In this document: positions 23,747 to 32,516 of the stretch, piece after piece
Layout of the letters: each line of letters begins with the position of its first letter
Position numbering within the stretch: position 1 is the stretch's first letter
Assembly (NCBI GenBank): GCA_016124575.1
Contig: WGNM01000046.1
Location: 1 to 36,166, forward strand
Source: Cryomorphaceae bacterium
Lineage (GTDB): Bacteria > Bacteroidota > Bacteroidia > Flavobacteriales_D > Sanyastnellaceae
Reading direction: 5' to 3'
Length of the DNA: 36,166 bases
Made by a program: the position numbers and the translations under genes
The notes under the pieces: generated by a model
The model's input: only the letters and a program-made list of their open reading frames with translations
The model's database searches: none
Told to the model about the DNA's origin: nothing

Positions 23747-26551
23747 TTATTTCCCTAAGTCATAGAGGATTGAGAAATAGGCAAGTCGTCCGATACGTGG
23801 ACCACCGTAAGTCTGATACTGCTTATTGTTCAAAAGATTGGATGCTCCAATTTTAAATGTCGTGCTGATGTATTTCACGTAATAGTTCATCTGAGCATCT
23901 ACAAGATTGTAAGAAGGCACAAAACCTGTGAATTGCGGTGAGCCTTCAAAAATGAATCCTTGAACCCATTTATAGTTCACACTGAACCCAAAAAGGTTGC
24001 CTGCTCCGAGATTGGATTTGATATCGCGCGCGCTGAAAGAAAGGTTGTACTTGTGTTCAGGAGTGTTAAAAGCAGGTATGATTGGATCATTCTCATCAAC
24101 CTTGATTAGTTTATTCCATGAGTAGTTCCCGGAGATTCCGAAGATGTCGTTCAAATAGTAGTTTAGTCCGATGCTGAACCCTTGGGTACGGACGTTGTTT
24201 TTTGAGTTCGCACTATACCGGTAGGCCTGAATATCAGTAGGCAACCCTGTAGCGGCATCGAAGTCTGCTTGCAATCCGATATTGAAACCAATGAAGTTGG
24301 TATACGAACTGAAATAATAGCCTGCATCGGCGTACAGCTTTTTGCCTATTGTTGTCCGATAGCCGATTTCGAAGGTGCGCACCTGTTCCGGACGAATCGC
24401 ATCGATGTTGAAATACTCTATTGTATCGGTATTCAATGAGCTGCGGTAGTTGTTGAATGATTCGAGCGTGATCAAGCTATCTACTCCTTGCAGGTTACCT
24501 CTTAAAATTGCAGGCCCGACATTCAAATCAAGATACTGGTCGGCAAGGGTTGGGTTTCGCAACGCACTTGAGAAAGATGCACGTAAATAGTCGTTTTCAT
24601 GCGGACGCCACACTACGGATGCTGCTGGAGAGATGATGAGATCAAAGTTTTGATTTTTGTCGGCACGCACCGTTGCAGAAAGTATGATTCTATCTGCTTT
24701 GAGCTTTTGTTCAACGCCCATGTACGCGCCCCATTCAGAATTCGTGATGCGTGTGCCCGACGTATCTGAGAAAATGGTGCCGTCGGAATTCGGCTTGTAC
24801 AACCGTCCGTTTGCACCCACCTTAATTTGATCTAAGAAGGTTGGTTCGAAGGTATACTCACCGTGGACATGGTACAACGCGCTGCGATCGAAAAACCGCG
24901 TACCACCAAATTCATCGTTGTTGTTTGCGCTGGTGATGCGCTGAAAAGCCTGATTGAAGGCCTCGGTGCCAGGGGTAAGGAATCCTATGTTTCCTGCGCC
25001 TGGGACATTCGCTGAGCCATTGTTGGTCCAATTCTCTACCAAGCCATGAAAATAAGATAACGAATCATTGTAAAAGCTCATCCATGAGTCGAGAGAATCG
25101 TAGTCGAACACAATTTGAAAAGGCGGACCTGGATCAATTTGAAGCTGTGGAAATCCCATATCTATGAGTTGATCCTCAATGCTATCAGCCCAGTATTTGA
25201 TGTACACCTTTGACCAGTCTTCATTGCTCCTTGCCTCTTCTTGCAAACGCAGAGATGTGGCGTAGGGATCATACGAGCGACCGGCATCTTCTTTCGTCAT
25301 GTAAGCACGAATGAAGTACTTATTTTCCTTTTTGAACTCGATTCTATTCTGGAAGAACACAATGTCGCGCAATGAAAAGCGGTTATCACCCTGGTAAACC
25401 GTAGTTCCTGTTCCGATGTTGAAGGCATACACCAATTCTGGTGAGTCGTACCCTTCCTCTGGCTTGGTGCGCAGGTGAAAAGAAGCGCAAGCCTTCATGT
25501 TGTTGGTGTTGTAGTCAACAACTTCCGACTCTTTGTAACCTGTTCTAAAAAAAGTACCAACGCCCGGATAGTTCCACGGAGCCGAGGTAGAAAAATCGTT
25601 CGCAGGAAAATACTCATCTCCGTAGATGTTCACAGCATTGAATCTGCCCGGGTTATCATTCGGCACCAATGAGCCATCTACCTGATCGTAATTTTCTGCT
25701 TCCCAATCGTACGCCTGCATGTAGTAGAAGTTCAACTTATATGCGAAGAAGTCTTTCCCATCTTTGTTCTCTATCGCTTCAGCGAAGCGGAAGGCATGTT
25801 CGAAAAGGGAGCGTTCACCAACCTTCATGGACACCGATAAACCCGGGAAAATGAATGGATTTTTGGTTTGCATGTTGATTACACCATTGAAAGCTCCAGG
25901 CCCAAAGAAGGCAGAGCTGGCGCCAGCAACGATGTCGACACTTTTCACATCCAGGTCACACGAACCCAAGAAGTTTCCAAGTGAGAAATTCAAACCCGGC
26001 GATTGGTTATCAACCCCGTCTATAAGCTGCAACGAACGCACAGGCGAGGTGCTGTTGAATCCGCGGGTATTGATGATTTTAAAACCCAGACTGGCAGAGG
26101 TAAGATCGACACCTTTAAGATTTCCCAAACCTTCGTAAAAGCTGCCTGATGGAGCTTCTTTGATGGCAATCGCGTCCATGGTTTCAACCGTTAGTGGTGC
26201 TTGTTTTTGTCTTTCCGATATACGTTCCCCCACCACTTCAGCCTCATCGATCATGATTTGGGCTGAGTTAAGCAATACATCCACACGCTGATTTGCTTCG
26301 CGCACGGTTACCTCTTTCATTTCATAACCAATGAAACTGATTTGCAAAGTAACAGGAAGTTCGGGCACTTGAATTTTAAACTCACCTTCGAAATCGGTTG
26401 TTATTCCTGTTGTTGTGCCTTTCACAATAACGTTGGCACTAAAAACGGCTTCTCCAGTGCCTTTGTCGCGCACACGGCCCTTGATGGTTGTTTGAGCTTG
26501 AATGGAAATAGCAGACAAACAAACAAGGACAAAAAGGATAATTTTCTGCAT
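23747..26551 (-). CDS. TonB-dependent receptor with carboxypeptidase-regulatory-like domain
   Basis: A 934-aa outer-membrane receptor. The signal peptide MQKIILFVLVCLSAISIQAQ is followed by a carboxypeptidase-regulatory-like domain at ~20-105 (IKGRVRDKGTGEAVFSANVI, LQISFIGYEMKEVTV). The plug is at ~110-235 (VETMDAIAIKEAPSGSFYEG, GFNSTSPVRSLQLIDGVDNQ, VDIVAGASSAFFGPGAFNG). A 22-strand-type barrel with PDxxxxYExG-like EQVRTFEIGYRT follows. The last residues (IGRLAYFSILYDLGK) are a typical closing strand. There is no SusD gene or anti-sigma pair nearby, so the substrate is unknown. A 95-bp spacer separates it from the S4 gene upstream, and no clear promoter was found there. Confidence 0.92.
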   Translation of the reverse strand: MQKIILFVLVCLSAISIQAQTTIKGRVRDKGTGEAVFSANVIVKGTTTGITTDFEGEFKIQVPELPVTLQISFIGYEMKEVTVREANQRVDVLLNSAQIMIDEAEVVGERISERQKQAPLTVETMDAIAIKEAPSGSFYEGLGNLKGVDLTSASLGFKIINTRGFNSTSPVRSLQLIDGVDNQSPGLNFSLGNFLGSCDLDVKSVDIVAGASSAFFGPGAFNGVINMQTKNPFIFPGLSVSMKVGERSLFEHAFRFAEAIENKDGKDFFAYKLNFYYMQAYDWEAENYDQVDGSLVPNDNPGRFNAVNIYGDEYFPANDFSTSAPWNYPGVGTFFRTGYKESEVVDYNTNNMKACASFHLRTKPEEGYDSPELVYAFNIGTGTTVYQGDNRFSLRDIVFFQNRIEFKKENKYFIRAYMTKEDAGRSYDPYATSLRLQEEARSNEDWSKVYIKYWADSIEDQLIDMGFPQLQIDPGPPFQIVFDYDSLDSWMSFYNDSLSYFHGLVENWTNNGSANVPGAGNIGFLTPGTEAFNQAFQRITSANNNDEFGGTRFFDRSALYHVHGEYTFEPTFLDQIKVGANGRLYKPNSDGTIFSDTSGTRITNSEWGAYMGVEQKLKADRIILSATVRADKNQNFDLIISPAASVVWRPHENDYLRASFSSALRNPTLADQYLDLNVGPAILRGNLQGVDSLITLESFNNYRSSLNTDTIEYFNIDAIRPEQVRTFEIGYRTTIGKKLYADAGYYFSSYTNFIGFNIGLQADFDAATGLPTDIQAYRYSANSKNNVRTQGFSIGLNYYLNDIFGISGNYSWNKLIKVDENDPIIPAFNTPEHKYNLSFSARDIKSNLGAGNLFGFSVNYKWVQGFIFEGSPQFTGFVPSYNLVDAQMNYYVKYISTTFKIGASNLLNNKQYQTYGGPRIGRLAYFSILYDLGK

Positions 26552-26646
26552 AGTCGGTTATAAGATTAGACTAAAATAGACACGAAGACCGATTATCCTT
26601 GCCGTGAGCAAGAAAAAAAAACAATAGTTACTCACAGTTCAGCAAT

Positions 26647-26871
26647 TCAGGGCTTCGGCAACGGTGGTAAAACAGTAACGTTTTGGGTTTCGAATTGAAC
26701 AACGTCGCCAGCGATGAGCTTTCTTCGTTTTCTCGACTCTACCTCACCATTTACTGTCACCAACCCCTCTTCTACAACAGCTTTTGCCATGCCACCCGAC
26801 TCTACAAAATTCATGACCTTCAACAATTTGATGAGTTCTATGAATTCGTCGCGCAAATGAAACTCGTTCAT
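26647..26871 (-). CDS. Small S4-domain RNA-binding protein
   Basis: A 74-aa single-domain protein. The S4 fold is shown by FIELIKLLKVMNFVESGGMA, AKAVVEEGLVTVNGEVESRK and RRKLIAGDVVQFE, similar to YbcJ/YaaA-type stand-alone S4 proteins. It is predicted to be cytoplasmic and to bind structured RNA; its partner is unknown. Its start overlaps the E1 gene stop by four bases (26868-26871), indicating translational coupling with the dehydrogenase gene. Confidence 0.9.
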   Translation of the reverse strand: MNEFHLRDEFIELIKLLKVMNFVESGGMAKAVVEEGLVTVNGEVESRKRRKLIAGDVVQFETQNVTVLPPLPKP

Positions 26872-29261
26872 AGCGCGGGAAATGCTGCAGGGTTTGCCTC
26901 GTGCATAACGTTGTACACCACCTCAACGATGTCGTCAACACTCGGTTTCGAGAAATAGTCGCCATCGGTGCCATACGGCGGAAGGTGCGGCTTGGCTGTT
27001 AGCGTAGCTGGGCGGCTGTCGAGTTTTTCGAATCCTTTTTGGACATTCAGTACCTGATCGAGCATGAAAGCGGTAGCACCACCGGGCACATCTTCATCGA
27101 TGAACACCACGCGATTTGTTTTCGCAAGCGACTTCACAATATCGTGATCAACATCGAAAGGCAACAAGGTGCGGATATCGATGAGTTCAACGCTCACGCC
27201 TAATTCTTCGAGCACTTCAGCCGCTTGAGCGCAGATATTGAACGTGCTGCCGTACGACACCACAGTAACATCCGTACCTTTTCGCACCACCTCTGGCTTA
27301 CCGAGAGGAGTGCAGAACTCGCCCAGGTTGGTAGGCAGAGCTTCTTTTAGGCGGTATCCATTCAAACATTCCACCACCAGAGCAGGCTCATCAGATTTTA
27401 GCAACGTATTGTACATACCGGCCGCCTCCTTCATATTTCGCGGCACACAAACATGTATACCCCGCACAGAATTTATGATAGCCCCCATCGGACTACCGCT
27501 GTGCCAAATGCCCTCCAATCGGTGTCCGCGCGTGCGAATTATCAACGGTGCTTTTTGTCCACCTGCCGACCGGTACTGCACCGACGCCAGATCATCGCGC
27601 ATGATTTGCAGCGCGTAGTACAGGTAATCGAGGTATTGAATTTCAGCAATAGGTCGCAGTCCGCGCATGGCCATGCCTATGCCTTGTCCGAGAATCGTGC
27701 ACTCCCGAATTCCAGTATCCGACACCCGCAATTCCCCAAAAAGCTCCTGCATGCCTTCCATGGCTTGGTTTACACCGCCAATTTTACCAGTATCTTCTCC
27801 AAAGGTCAGCACCTCTGGGTATTTATTGAAAATTGCTTCAAAATTCTGACGCAAGACAATTCTACCATCTACCATTTCCGGATCATCGGCATAGGTTGCT
27901 GGTATTGCGGGGATGTTGAGAGCGCGTTTTGCAGATTCAGACGACAAGTGGCTGCTGTATCTCACATCGTTGAGTGCCTGATGGTTTGACAACCACAGTT
28001 TCAGGGCATCTCTTTCATGGGTATTTTTTCCACGGGTATCGCGCAAAGCCTGTTTCACTGCCGAGAAAATATCTTTTCTGATCGGATCTGTCAGTCCTTG
28101 CAGTGCATTTGCTGTTTCTGACTCGCCCAGCACACTGATCAGCGTAGCTGCTTCATCTCTATCGGTGAAAAGAGGCGCTTGGAATTCTGCCCATGCGGCT
28201 TTTTGCTGGTCGCGGACATTCTTTTTCTCATCATTTCGGATGGCTTCTAGTTCATCATCGGTGGCGATGGCAGCCGACACAATAAACTTTCTCATCTGGT
28301 TGATGCAATCGTATTCCACAGTCCATTCCAATACCTCTTTCGACTTGTACCGCTCGTGCGAACCCGACGTAGAGTGACCCTGTGGCTGCGTAACCTCTTC
28401 AACGTGAATCAAAACCGGCACATGCGTTTCGCGGCAGTAAGCTATCGCATCTTCGTAGGTTGCCACCAAGTCGGGATAGTTCCAGCCTTTCACATTGTAT
28501 ATGCGAATACCGTTTGTACCTTCTTTTATTTCGAAACCACGCAGGGCATCAGATATGCTTGCTTTCACCGTTTGAAAAGCCTTTGGCACGCTAATACCGT
28601 ACCCATCATCCCATACCGACATGGCCATAGGCACTTGCAATACCGCAGCAGCATTCATTGCCTCCCAGAACATACCTTCGCTGGTACTTGCATCGCCAAT
28701 TGTACCGAAAGCCACTTCATTTCCGCCATTTGAGAAATTCGTCATGTGCGCCAATTCCGGATTGTTGCGGTAAATCTTGCTCGCTTGTGCCAATCCAAGA
28801 AGGCGTGGCATTTGTCCGGCTGTTGGCGAAATATCAGCAGAGCTGTTGTACTGCTCCATCAAATTTTTCCACTCACCCTGCTTATCAAGGCTCCGAGTAG
28901 AATAATGTCCGCCCATTTGCCGACCGCCCGATGCTGGCTCCACATCACTATCTGGGTGAGCGTACAAAGCCGCGAAGTATTCCTTTACGGTGAGCAAGTC
29001 TAGCGCCATCATGAACGTTTGATCGCGGTAGTACCCCGATCGAAAGTCGCCATGTTGAAACTGTTTGGCCATGGCGAGTTGCGCCACTTCTTTTCCGTCG
29101 CCGAAAATTCCAAATTTTGCTTTTCCAGTGAGTACTTCCTTACGTCCGAGTAGCGATGCCTCGCGACTTCTGCAAGCGATTCTATAATCAGCCAGCAGCT
29201 GTTCACGCAATTCTTCTTCAGTAAAAGTTGGAGCAGATAGAGCCTCTTTAGCCATGTGCAT
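26868..29261 (-). CDS. 2-oxoacid dehydrogenase E1, fused alpha and beta subunits
   Basis: A 797-aa thiamine-diphosphate enzyme; a second ATG two codons in (29255) is equally possible. The alpha half (~1-400) has SGYYRDQTFMMALDL, GRQMGGHYS, NEVAFGTIGDASTSEGMFWE and WDDGYGISVP (the ThDP-binding GD...N-type region), then GHSTSGSHERYKSKEVLE. The beta half (~455-797) has FGEDTGKIGGVNQAMEGMQE, DTGIRECTILGQGIGMAMRG, PIAEIQYLDYLYYALQIMRD and VVSYGSTFNICAQAAEVLEE. The fusion is common in Bacteroidota and is usually annotated as branched-chain or pyruvate dehydrogenase E1. No E2 or E3 gene lies here, so the substrate (branched-chain 2-oxoacids or pyruvate) is undecided. It has a good promoter just upstream. 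Confidence 0.94.
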   Translation of the reverse strand: MHMAKEALSAPTFTEEELREQLLADYRIACRSREASLLGRKEVLTGKAKFGIFGDGKEVAQLAMAKQFQHGDFRSGYYRDQTFMMALDLLTVKEYFAALYAHPDSDVEPASGGRQMGGHYSTRSLDKQGEWKNLMEQYNSSADISPTAGQMPRLLGLAQASKIYRNNPELAHMTNFSNGGNEVAFGTIGDASTSEGMFWEAMNAAAVLQVPMAMSVWDDGYGISVPKAFQTVKASISDALRGFEIKEGTNGIRIYNVKGWNYPDLVATYEDAIAYCRETHVPVLIHVEEVTQPQGHSTSGSHERYKSKEVLEWTVEYDCINQMRKFIVSAAIATDDELEAIRNDEKKNVRDQQKAAWAEFQAPLFTDRDEAATLISVLGESETANALQGLTDPIRKDIFSAVKQALRDTRGKNTHERDALKLWLSNHQALNDVRYSSHLSSESAKRALNIPAIPATYADDPEMVDGRIVLRQNFEAIFNKYPEVLTFGEDTGKIGGVNQAMEGMQELFGELRVSDTGIRECTILGQGIGMAMRGLRPIAEIQYLDYLYYALQIMRDDLASVQYRSAGGQKAPLIIRTRGHRLEGIWHSGSPMGAIINSVRGIHVCVPRNMKEAAGMYNTLLKSDEPALVVECLNGYRLKEALPTNLGEFCTPLGKPEVVRKGTDVTVVSYGSTFNICAQAAEVLEELGVSVELIDIRTLLPFDVDHDIVKSLAKTNRVVFIDEDVPGGATAFMLDQVLNVQKGFEKLDSRPATLTAKPHLPPYGTDGDYFSKPSVDDIVEVVYNVMHEANPAAFPAL

Positions 29262-29287
29262 TGATGGGGTTAGGAGAATTATAGTTG

Positions 29288-29319
29288 CAAAAGTAGCCCG
29301 AAAAGCGCAAAAAAGCCAA
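29288..29319 (-). promoter_or_regulatory. Promoter of the E1 gene
   Basis: On the minus strand TTG (29319-29317), a 21-bp spacer and TACTTTTG (29295-29288), 26 bp before ATG 29261. It lies in the 98-bp gap after psuG, so E1 need not be read from the psuG transcript. Confidence 0.65.
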
Positions 29320-29359
29320 TGTGCCGAAGTTGCACCCTACAGATTTCCAATTTTTCGCC

Positions 29360-30286
29360 TCACTCGGCGGATGTGAGGGCCACTGCTACTTGTGCAGCTA
29401 GTCGTGCATTGCTGCGCACGAGCGCTTTGTTGGCTGTTAATGACCGTCCGCTTGTTAGCTCAGCAACTCGCTTTAAAAGAAATGGCGTTACCGCTTTCCC
29501 GCGGATGTTGAGTCCTTCGCATTCAGACAGCGCCTCGCCAATAAACATCTCTATTTCTTCATGCGGAATGGCATGTGCAGCATCAATTGGGTTCGCGACG
29601 ATGGCACCACCCGGATAGCCCAACTGCCACATCGTATTGAGCATTGCGGCCACGTCATCCGGCGATTGAGCCGACATTTCGAGGACTAAACCCGACTTTT
29701 GGGTATAGAAAGCGGGGAACTCACTGGTTTGATACCCGATTACAGGCACCCCTTGCGTTTCGAGGTACTCCAATGTTTTCGGCAGGTCGAGCATTGATTT
29801 TGCTCCGGCGCAAACCACAGCAACCGGTGTTTGTGCAAGTTCTGTGAGGTCGGCAGAGATGTCGAAAGAAGTTTCAGCCCCACGGTGCACACCTCCTATT
29901 CCGCCCGTGGCAAAAACGCGAATACCTGCGAGGGCAGCGCCAATCATCGTAGCAGACACCGTTGTAGCACCATTGCTTTTCTGAGCCAGCGCAAAAGGTA
30001 AATCACGACGCGACAGCTTCATGCATTTTTCGGTTGCCAAACGATGCAACTGTTCATTTGAAAGTCCGACACAAATTTTCCCATCGAACACAGCGATCGT
30101 AGCAGGCACCGCGCCGTGGCTACGAATGATGGATTCTAAATCGCTGCCCGTTTCAAGATTTTCAGGAAAAGGCATTCCGTGGGCGATGATGGTCGACTCA
30201 AGGGCAACGATTGAAAGGCCTTCCGACTGAGCATCAGCCACTTCATCGGAAACATTCAGAAAACGATTACGCATCAAAACAGACAT
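29360..30286 (-). CDS. psuG: Pseudouridine-5'-phosphate glycosidase
   Basis: A 308-aa protein when started at ATG 30286; starts at 30274 (MRNRFLNVS) or further upstream are possible. It splits pseudouridine 5'-phosphate into uracil and ribose 5-phosphate. Family motifs: ALESTIIAHGMPFPEN, HGAVPATIAV, ATTVSATMIGAALAGIRVFA, TGGIGGVHRGAE, VVCAGAKSMLDLPKTLEYLE, GVPVIGYQTSEFPAFY and GGAIVANPI. The conserved Lys in CAGAKSMLD and in SRRDLPFALAQ fit the active site. No psuK kinase gene is adjacent. It is divergent from the DUF922-like gene with a 43-bp gap, so their promoters must overlap. Confidence 0.95.
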   Translation of the reverse strand: MSVLMRNRFLNVSDEVADAQSEGLSIVALESTIIAHGMPFPENLETGSDLESIIRSHGAVPATIAVFDGKICVGLSNEQLHRLATEKCMKLSRRDLPFALAQKSNGATTVSATMIGAALAGIRVFATGGIGGVHRGAETSFDISADLTELAQTPVAVVCAGAKSMLDLPKTLEYLETQGVPVIGYQTSEFPAFYTQKSGLVLEMSAQSPDDVAAMLNTMWQLGYPGGAIVANPIDAAHAIPHEEIEMFIGEALSECEGLNIRGKAVTPFLLKRVAELTSGRSLTANKALVRSNARLAAQVAVALTSAE

Positions 30287-30293
30287 ATATTTG
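30286..30293 (+). promoter_or_regulatory. Candidate -7 box of the DUF922-like gene
   Basis: TATATTTG, a perfect TAnnTTTG, lies 36 bp before ATG 30330. It abuts the psuG start codon on the other strand. No TTG at -33 was found. Confidence 0.4.
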
Positions 30294-30329
30294 CAACAAA
30301 AGTGGATATTTTTCGTAGAAGGCCCTACC

Positions 30330-30848
30330 ATGATTACACTATTTCTCTTTCTATTTCTTTCTGTTGCGCAGCATCAAACCGACGAAATCGTTTGGCAACC
30401 TGGTATTGAACTAACGTGGAACGATTTTACCCGTCGCACAGGCGTGCCTGAATTGTACAAAGCCTTTTCGCATACAGGCATACGGTACGAGGTTACGGCA
30501 CCCGATGGTGAGGTCGACATCGTGATCATTCCCTTTTTCTCTTCAACAAAGTCGTGGGTTCATGTAGACTTCATGAACGAGAGTTTGTTAAATCATGAGC
30601 GCGGACATTTTTACATCACAGTAATTTACGCCCGATTGATGGAAGATGCCCTGAAAGAATTCGAAGTTGATGCCGACACATTTATGCAGGGCAACTTGCA
30701 GGTCCAGGTGCAAGAAATTTTTCAGGCTTTTTATAACGAGATGGATTTAGCGCAAGGCAGATATGACAAAGAGACCGAGCATGGAACCAACGACGATATT
30801 CAATACAAATGGGACGAATGGTTTAAGACCAAGATGGCGCTCAAGTAA
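30330..30848 (+). CDS. DUF922-like secreted HExxH protein
   Basis: A 172-aa protein from ATG 30330; the 13 residues of an upstream TTG start fall before the signal peptide and are unlikely. MITLFLFLFLSVAQ is a signal peptide. Residues 86-97 read LLNHERGHFYIT, with the HERGH (89-93) zinc-binding-like HExxH motif typical of DUF922 proteins, which are predicted Zn-dependent proteases. The N-terminal IVWQPGIELTWNDFTRRTG is also characteristic of the family in Bacteroidota (a W-x-L-T/S-W-x-D-F motif). The third metal ligand is not assigned. The substrate is unknown; it probably acts in the periplasm. It is convergent with obgE (12-bp gap). Confidence 0.75.
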   Translation: MITLFLFLFLSVAQHQTDEIVWQPGIELTWNDFTRRTGVPELYKAFSHTGIRYEVTAPDGEVDIVIIPFFSSTKSWVHVDFMNESLLNHERGHFYITVIYARLMEDALKEFEVDADTFMQGNLQVQVQEIFQAFYNEMDLAQGRYDKETEHGTNDDIQYKWDEWFKTKMALK

Positions 30849-30859
30849 GGCAATTACCC

Positions 30860-31876
30860 TTACCACTCAGTACCCTCGCCGAAAGGTTTGTTCAGCGTTT
30901 GCCAAATCAAGTCTTTGAGTTCGGTGATACCATATCCTGCTACCGAAGAGATAAATATACACGGCAGATCTGACGGCAACAAAGGCTTCATTTCATCAAT
31001 GAGTTCTTCGCCAAGCATATCAATTTTGGTGACTGCTAAGATCCGATCTTTGGTTAGCATTTCAGGATTGTATTCCTTCAGCTCATTCAGCAAGATTTCG
31101 TATTCTTTCTTGATGTCTTTCGCATCAGCAGGCACCATAAATAGCAGCAGCGAGTTGCGTTCGATGTGGCGCAAGAAACGTATACCGAGTCCTTTACCTT
31201 GTGAAGCACCTTCGATGATACCCGGAATGTCGGCCATTACAAACGACCGGTGATCGCGGTAAGAAACGATGCCCAAATTAGGTCGAAGTGTTGTAAACGG
31301 GTAATCGGCTATTTCGGGTTTTGCAGCCGACACAACCGACAGCAAAGTCGATTTACCAGCATTAGGGAAGCCAACGAGTCCGACATCAGCCAGCAGTTTA
31401 AGCTCCAATATTTTCCAAGCTTCAATGCCTTCTTCACCCGGTTGAGAGTAGCGCGGTGTTTGGTTGGTAGATGATTTAAAATGGTCGTTACCCAATCCAC
31501 CTCTACCTCCTGGCATTAGAATGATTTCTTGTCCGTCTTCAGTAATTTCGAAGTGCACTTCACCTGTTTCAGCATCTTTCGCAATGGTACCAATGGGCAC
31601 TTCCACTACTTCATCGGCCCCTTGAGAGCCGAATCTCAGGTTGCTTCCACCTCCTTCACCGTCTTGTGCGCTGATGTGTTTTCGATATTTCAAGTGCAGT
31701 AAGGTCCACACATTCCGCGACCCTTTCAATATGATATGACCACCACGTCCGCCATCGCCGCCATCAGGTCCGCCTTTCGCAGTTGTCCTATTGCGGTGAA
31801 AGTGCATGCTCCCTGCTCCACCTTTACCGGATTTGAAGCAGATTTTCACATAGTCGACAAAGTTTTCGTTGGCCAT
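30860..31876 (-). CDS. obgE: GTPase ObgE
   Basis: A 338-aa protein with the Obg glycine-rich fold at ~1-160 ([44 protein letters not shown]) and a G domain at ~161-335: GFPNAGKST (G1), [11 protein letters not shown] (switch I), [10 protein letters not shown] (G3), TKID (G4) and SSVAGYG (G5). It acts in late 50S assembly and stress control. There is no C-terminal OCT domain, which is usual in Bacteroidota. Its start overlaps the adk stop by one base, so the two are coupled. Confidence 0.97.
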   Translation of the reverse strand: MANENFVDYVKICFKSGKGGAGSMHFHRNRTTAKGGPDGGDGGRGGHIILKGSRNVWTLLHLKYRKHISAQDGEGGGSNLRFGSQGADEVVEVPIGTIAKDAETGEVHFEITEDGQEIILMPGGRGGLGNDHFKSSTNQTPRYSQPGEEGIEAWKILELKLLADVGLVGFPNAGKSTLLSVVSAAKPEIADYPFTTLRPNLGIVSYRDHRSFVMADIPGIIEGASQGKGLGIRFLRHIERNSLLLFMVPADAKDIKKEYEILLNELKEYNPEMLTKDRILAVTKIDMLGEELIDEMKPLLPSDLPCIFISSVAGYGITELKDLIWQTLNKPFGEGTEW

Positions 31877-32457
31877 TAGGCGTGCTGATCAATTGCGTCG
31901 AAAAGACGTTCAGAAATTTCTTGTATTGTACCCACACCAACAACACCTTGGTATTTCCCTTGGGCGCGATAGTATTCAGCCACGGGTGCAGTTTCGTTGT
32001 TGTATACGTTGATGCGGTTTTGAATCACGTCGGGATTGGCGTCATCAGCACGACCACTTGTCAGCGCGCGATTTTTAAGTCGGGCACGCAGCTCTTCCTC
32101 AGGAACTTCGAGAGCCAACATGGCAGCAATACCTGTTTCATGCGATTCGAGGAAAGCATCAAGCGCTAGAGCTTGCGCACCTGTGCGCGGAAAACCATCG
32201 AAAATAAATCCGTTTGCTTCGGGGTGTTTGTTGACTTCCGACTCAAGCATTTTGATGGTCACCTCATCGGGAACCAGTGCACCGCGGTCCATATAGCTTT
32301 TTGCCAATTTACCCAACTCTGTTTCACCCTTTATATTAGCGCGAAAAATATCGCCTGTGCTAAGATGCACCAGTTGGTAACGCTCAATCAGCTTTTCTGA
32401 CTGAGTGCCCTTGCCTGCCCCTGGGGGGCCAAACAGCACTATATTCAGCTTCGTCAT
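31876..32457 (-). CDS. adk: Adenylate kinase
   Basis: A 193-aa protein interconverting ATP + AMP and 2 ADP. P-loop [10 protein letters not shown] (residues 9-18), AMP-binding [11 protein letters not shown] and [14 protein letters not shown], and LID-region [19 protein letters not shown]. The short LID without zinc Cys is the short-type form usual in Bacteroidota. It is first in the adk-obgE unit and has a promoter-like box 26 bp upstream. Confidence 0.97.
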   Translation of the reverse strand: MTKLNIVLFGPPGAGKGTQSEKLIERYQLVHLSTGDIFRANIKGETELGKLAKSYMDRGALVPDEVTIKMLESEVNKHPEANGFIFDGFPRTGAQALALDAFLESHETGIAAMLALEVPEEELRARLKNRALTSGRADDANPDVIQNRINVYNNETAPVAEYYRAQGKYQGVVGVGTIQEISERLFDAIDQHA

Positions 32458-32482
32458 GTGGCTTTCACCTTTAATAAAGAGG

Positions 32483-32490
32483 CAAAGATA
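32483..32490 (-). promoter_or_regulatory. -7 box of the adk-obgE operon
   Basis: On the minus strand TATCTTTG, identical to the box in the 398-bp repeats, then a 25-base leader to ATG 32457. No TTG at the standard -33 distance. It lies in the 59-bp gap after the amylase gene stop. Confidence 0.5.
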
Positions 32491-32516
32491 CTAAAGAGAA
32501 ACGAGGTAATGAGCAC

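Noticed and set aside
26598-26622. CTTGC/GCAAG hairpin next to an A run between the S4 and receptor genes
   Set aside because: For the minus-strand genes the T run lies before the hairpin, so it is not a terminator for either.
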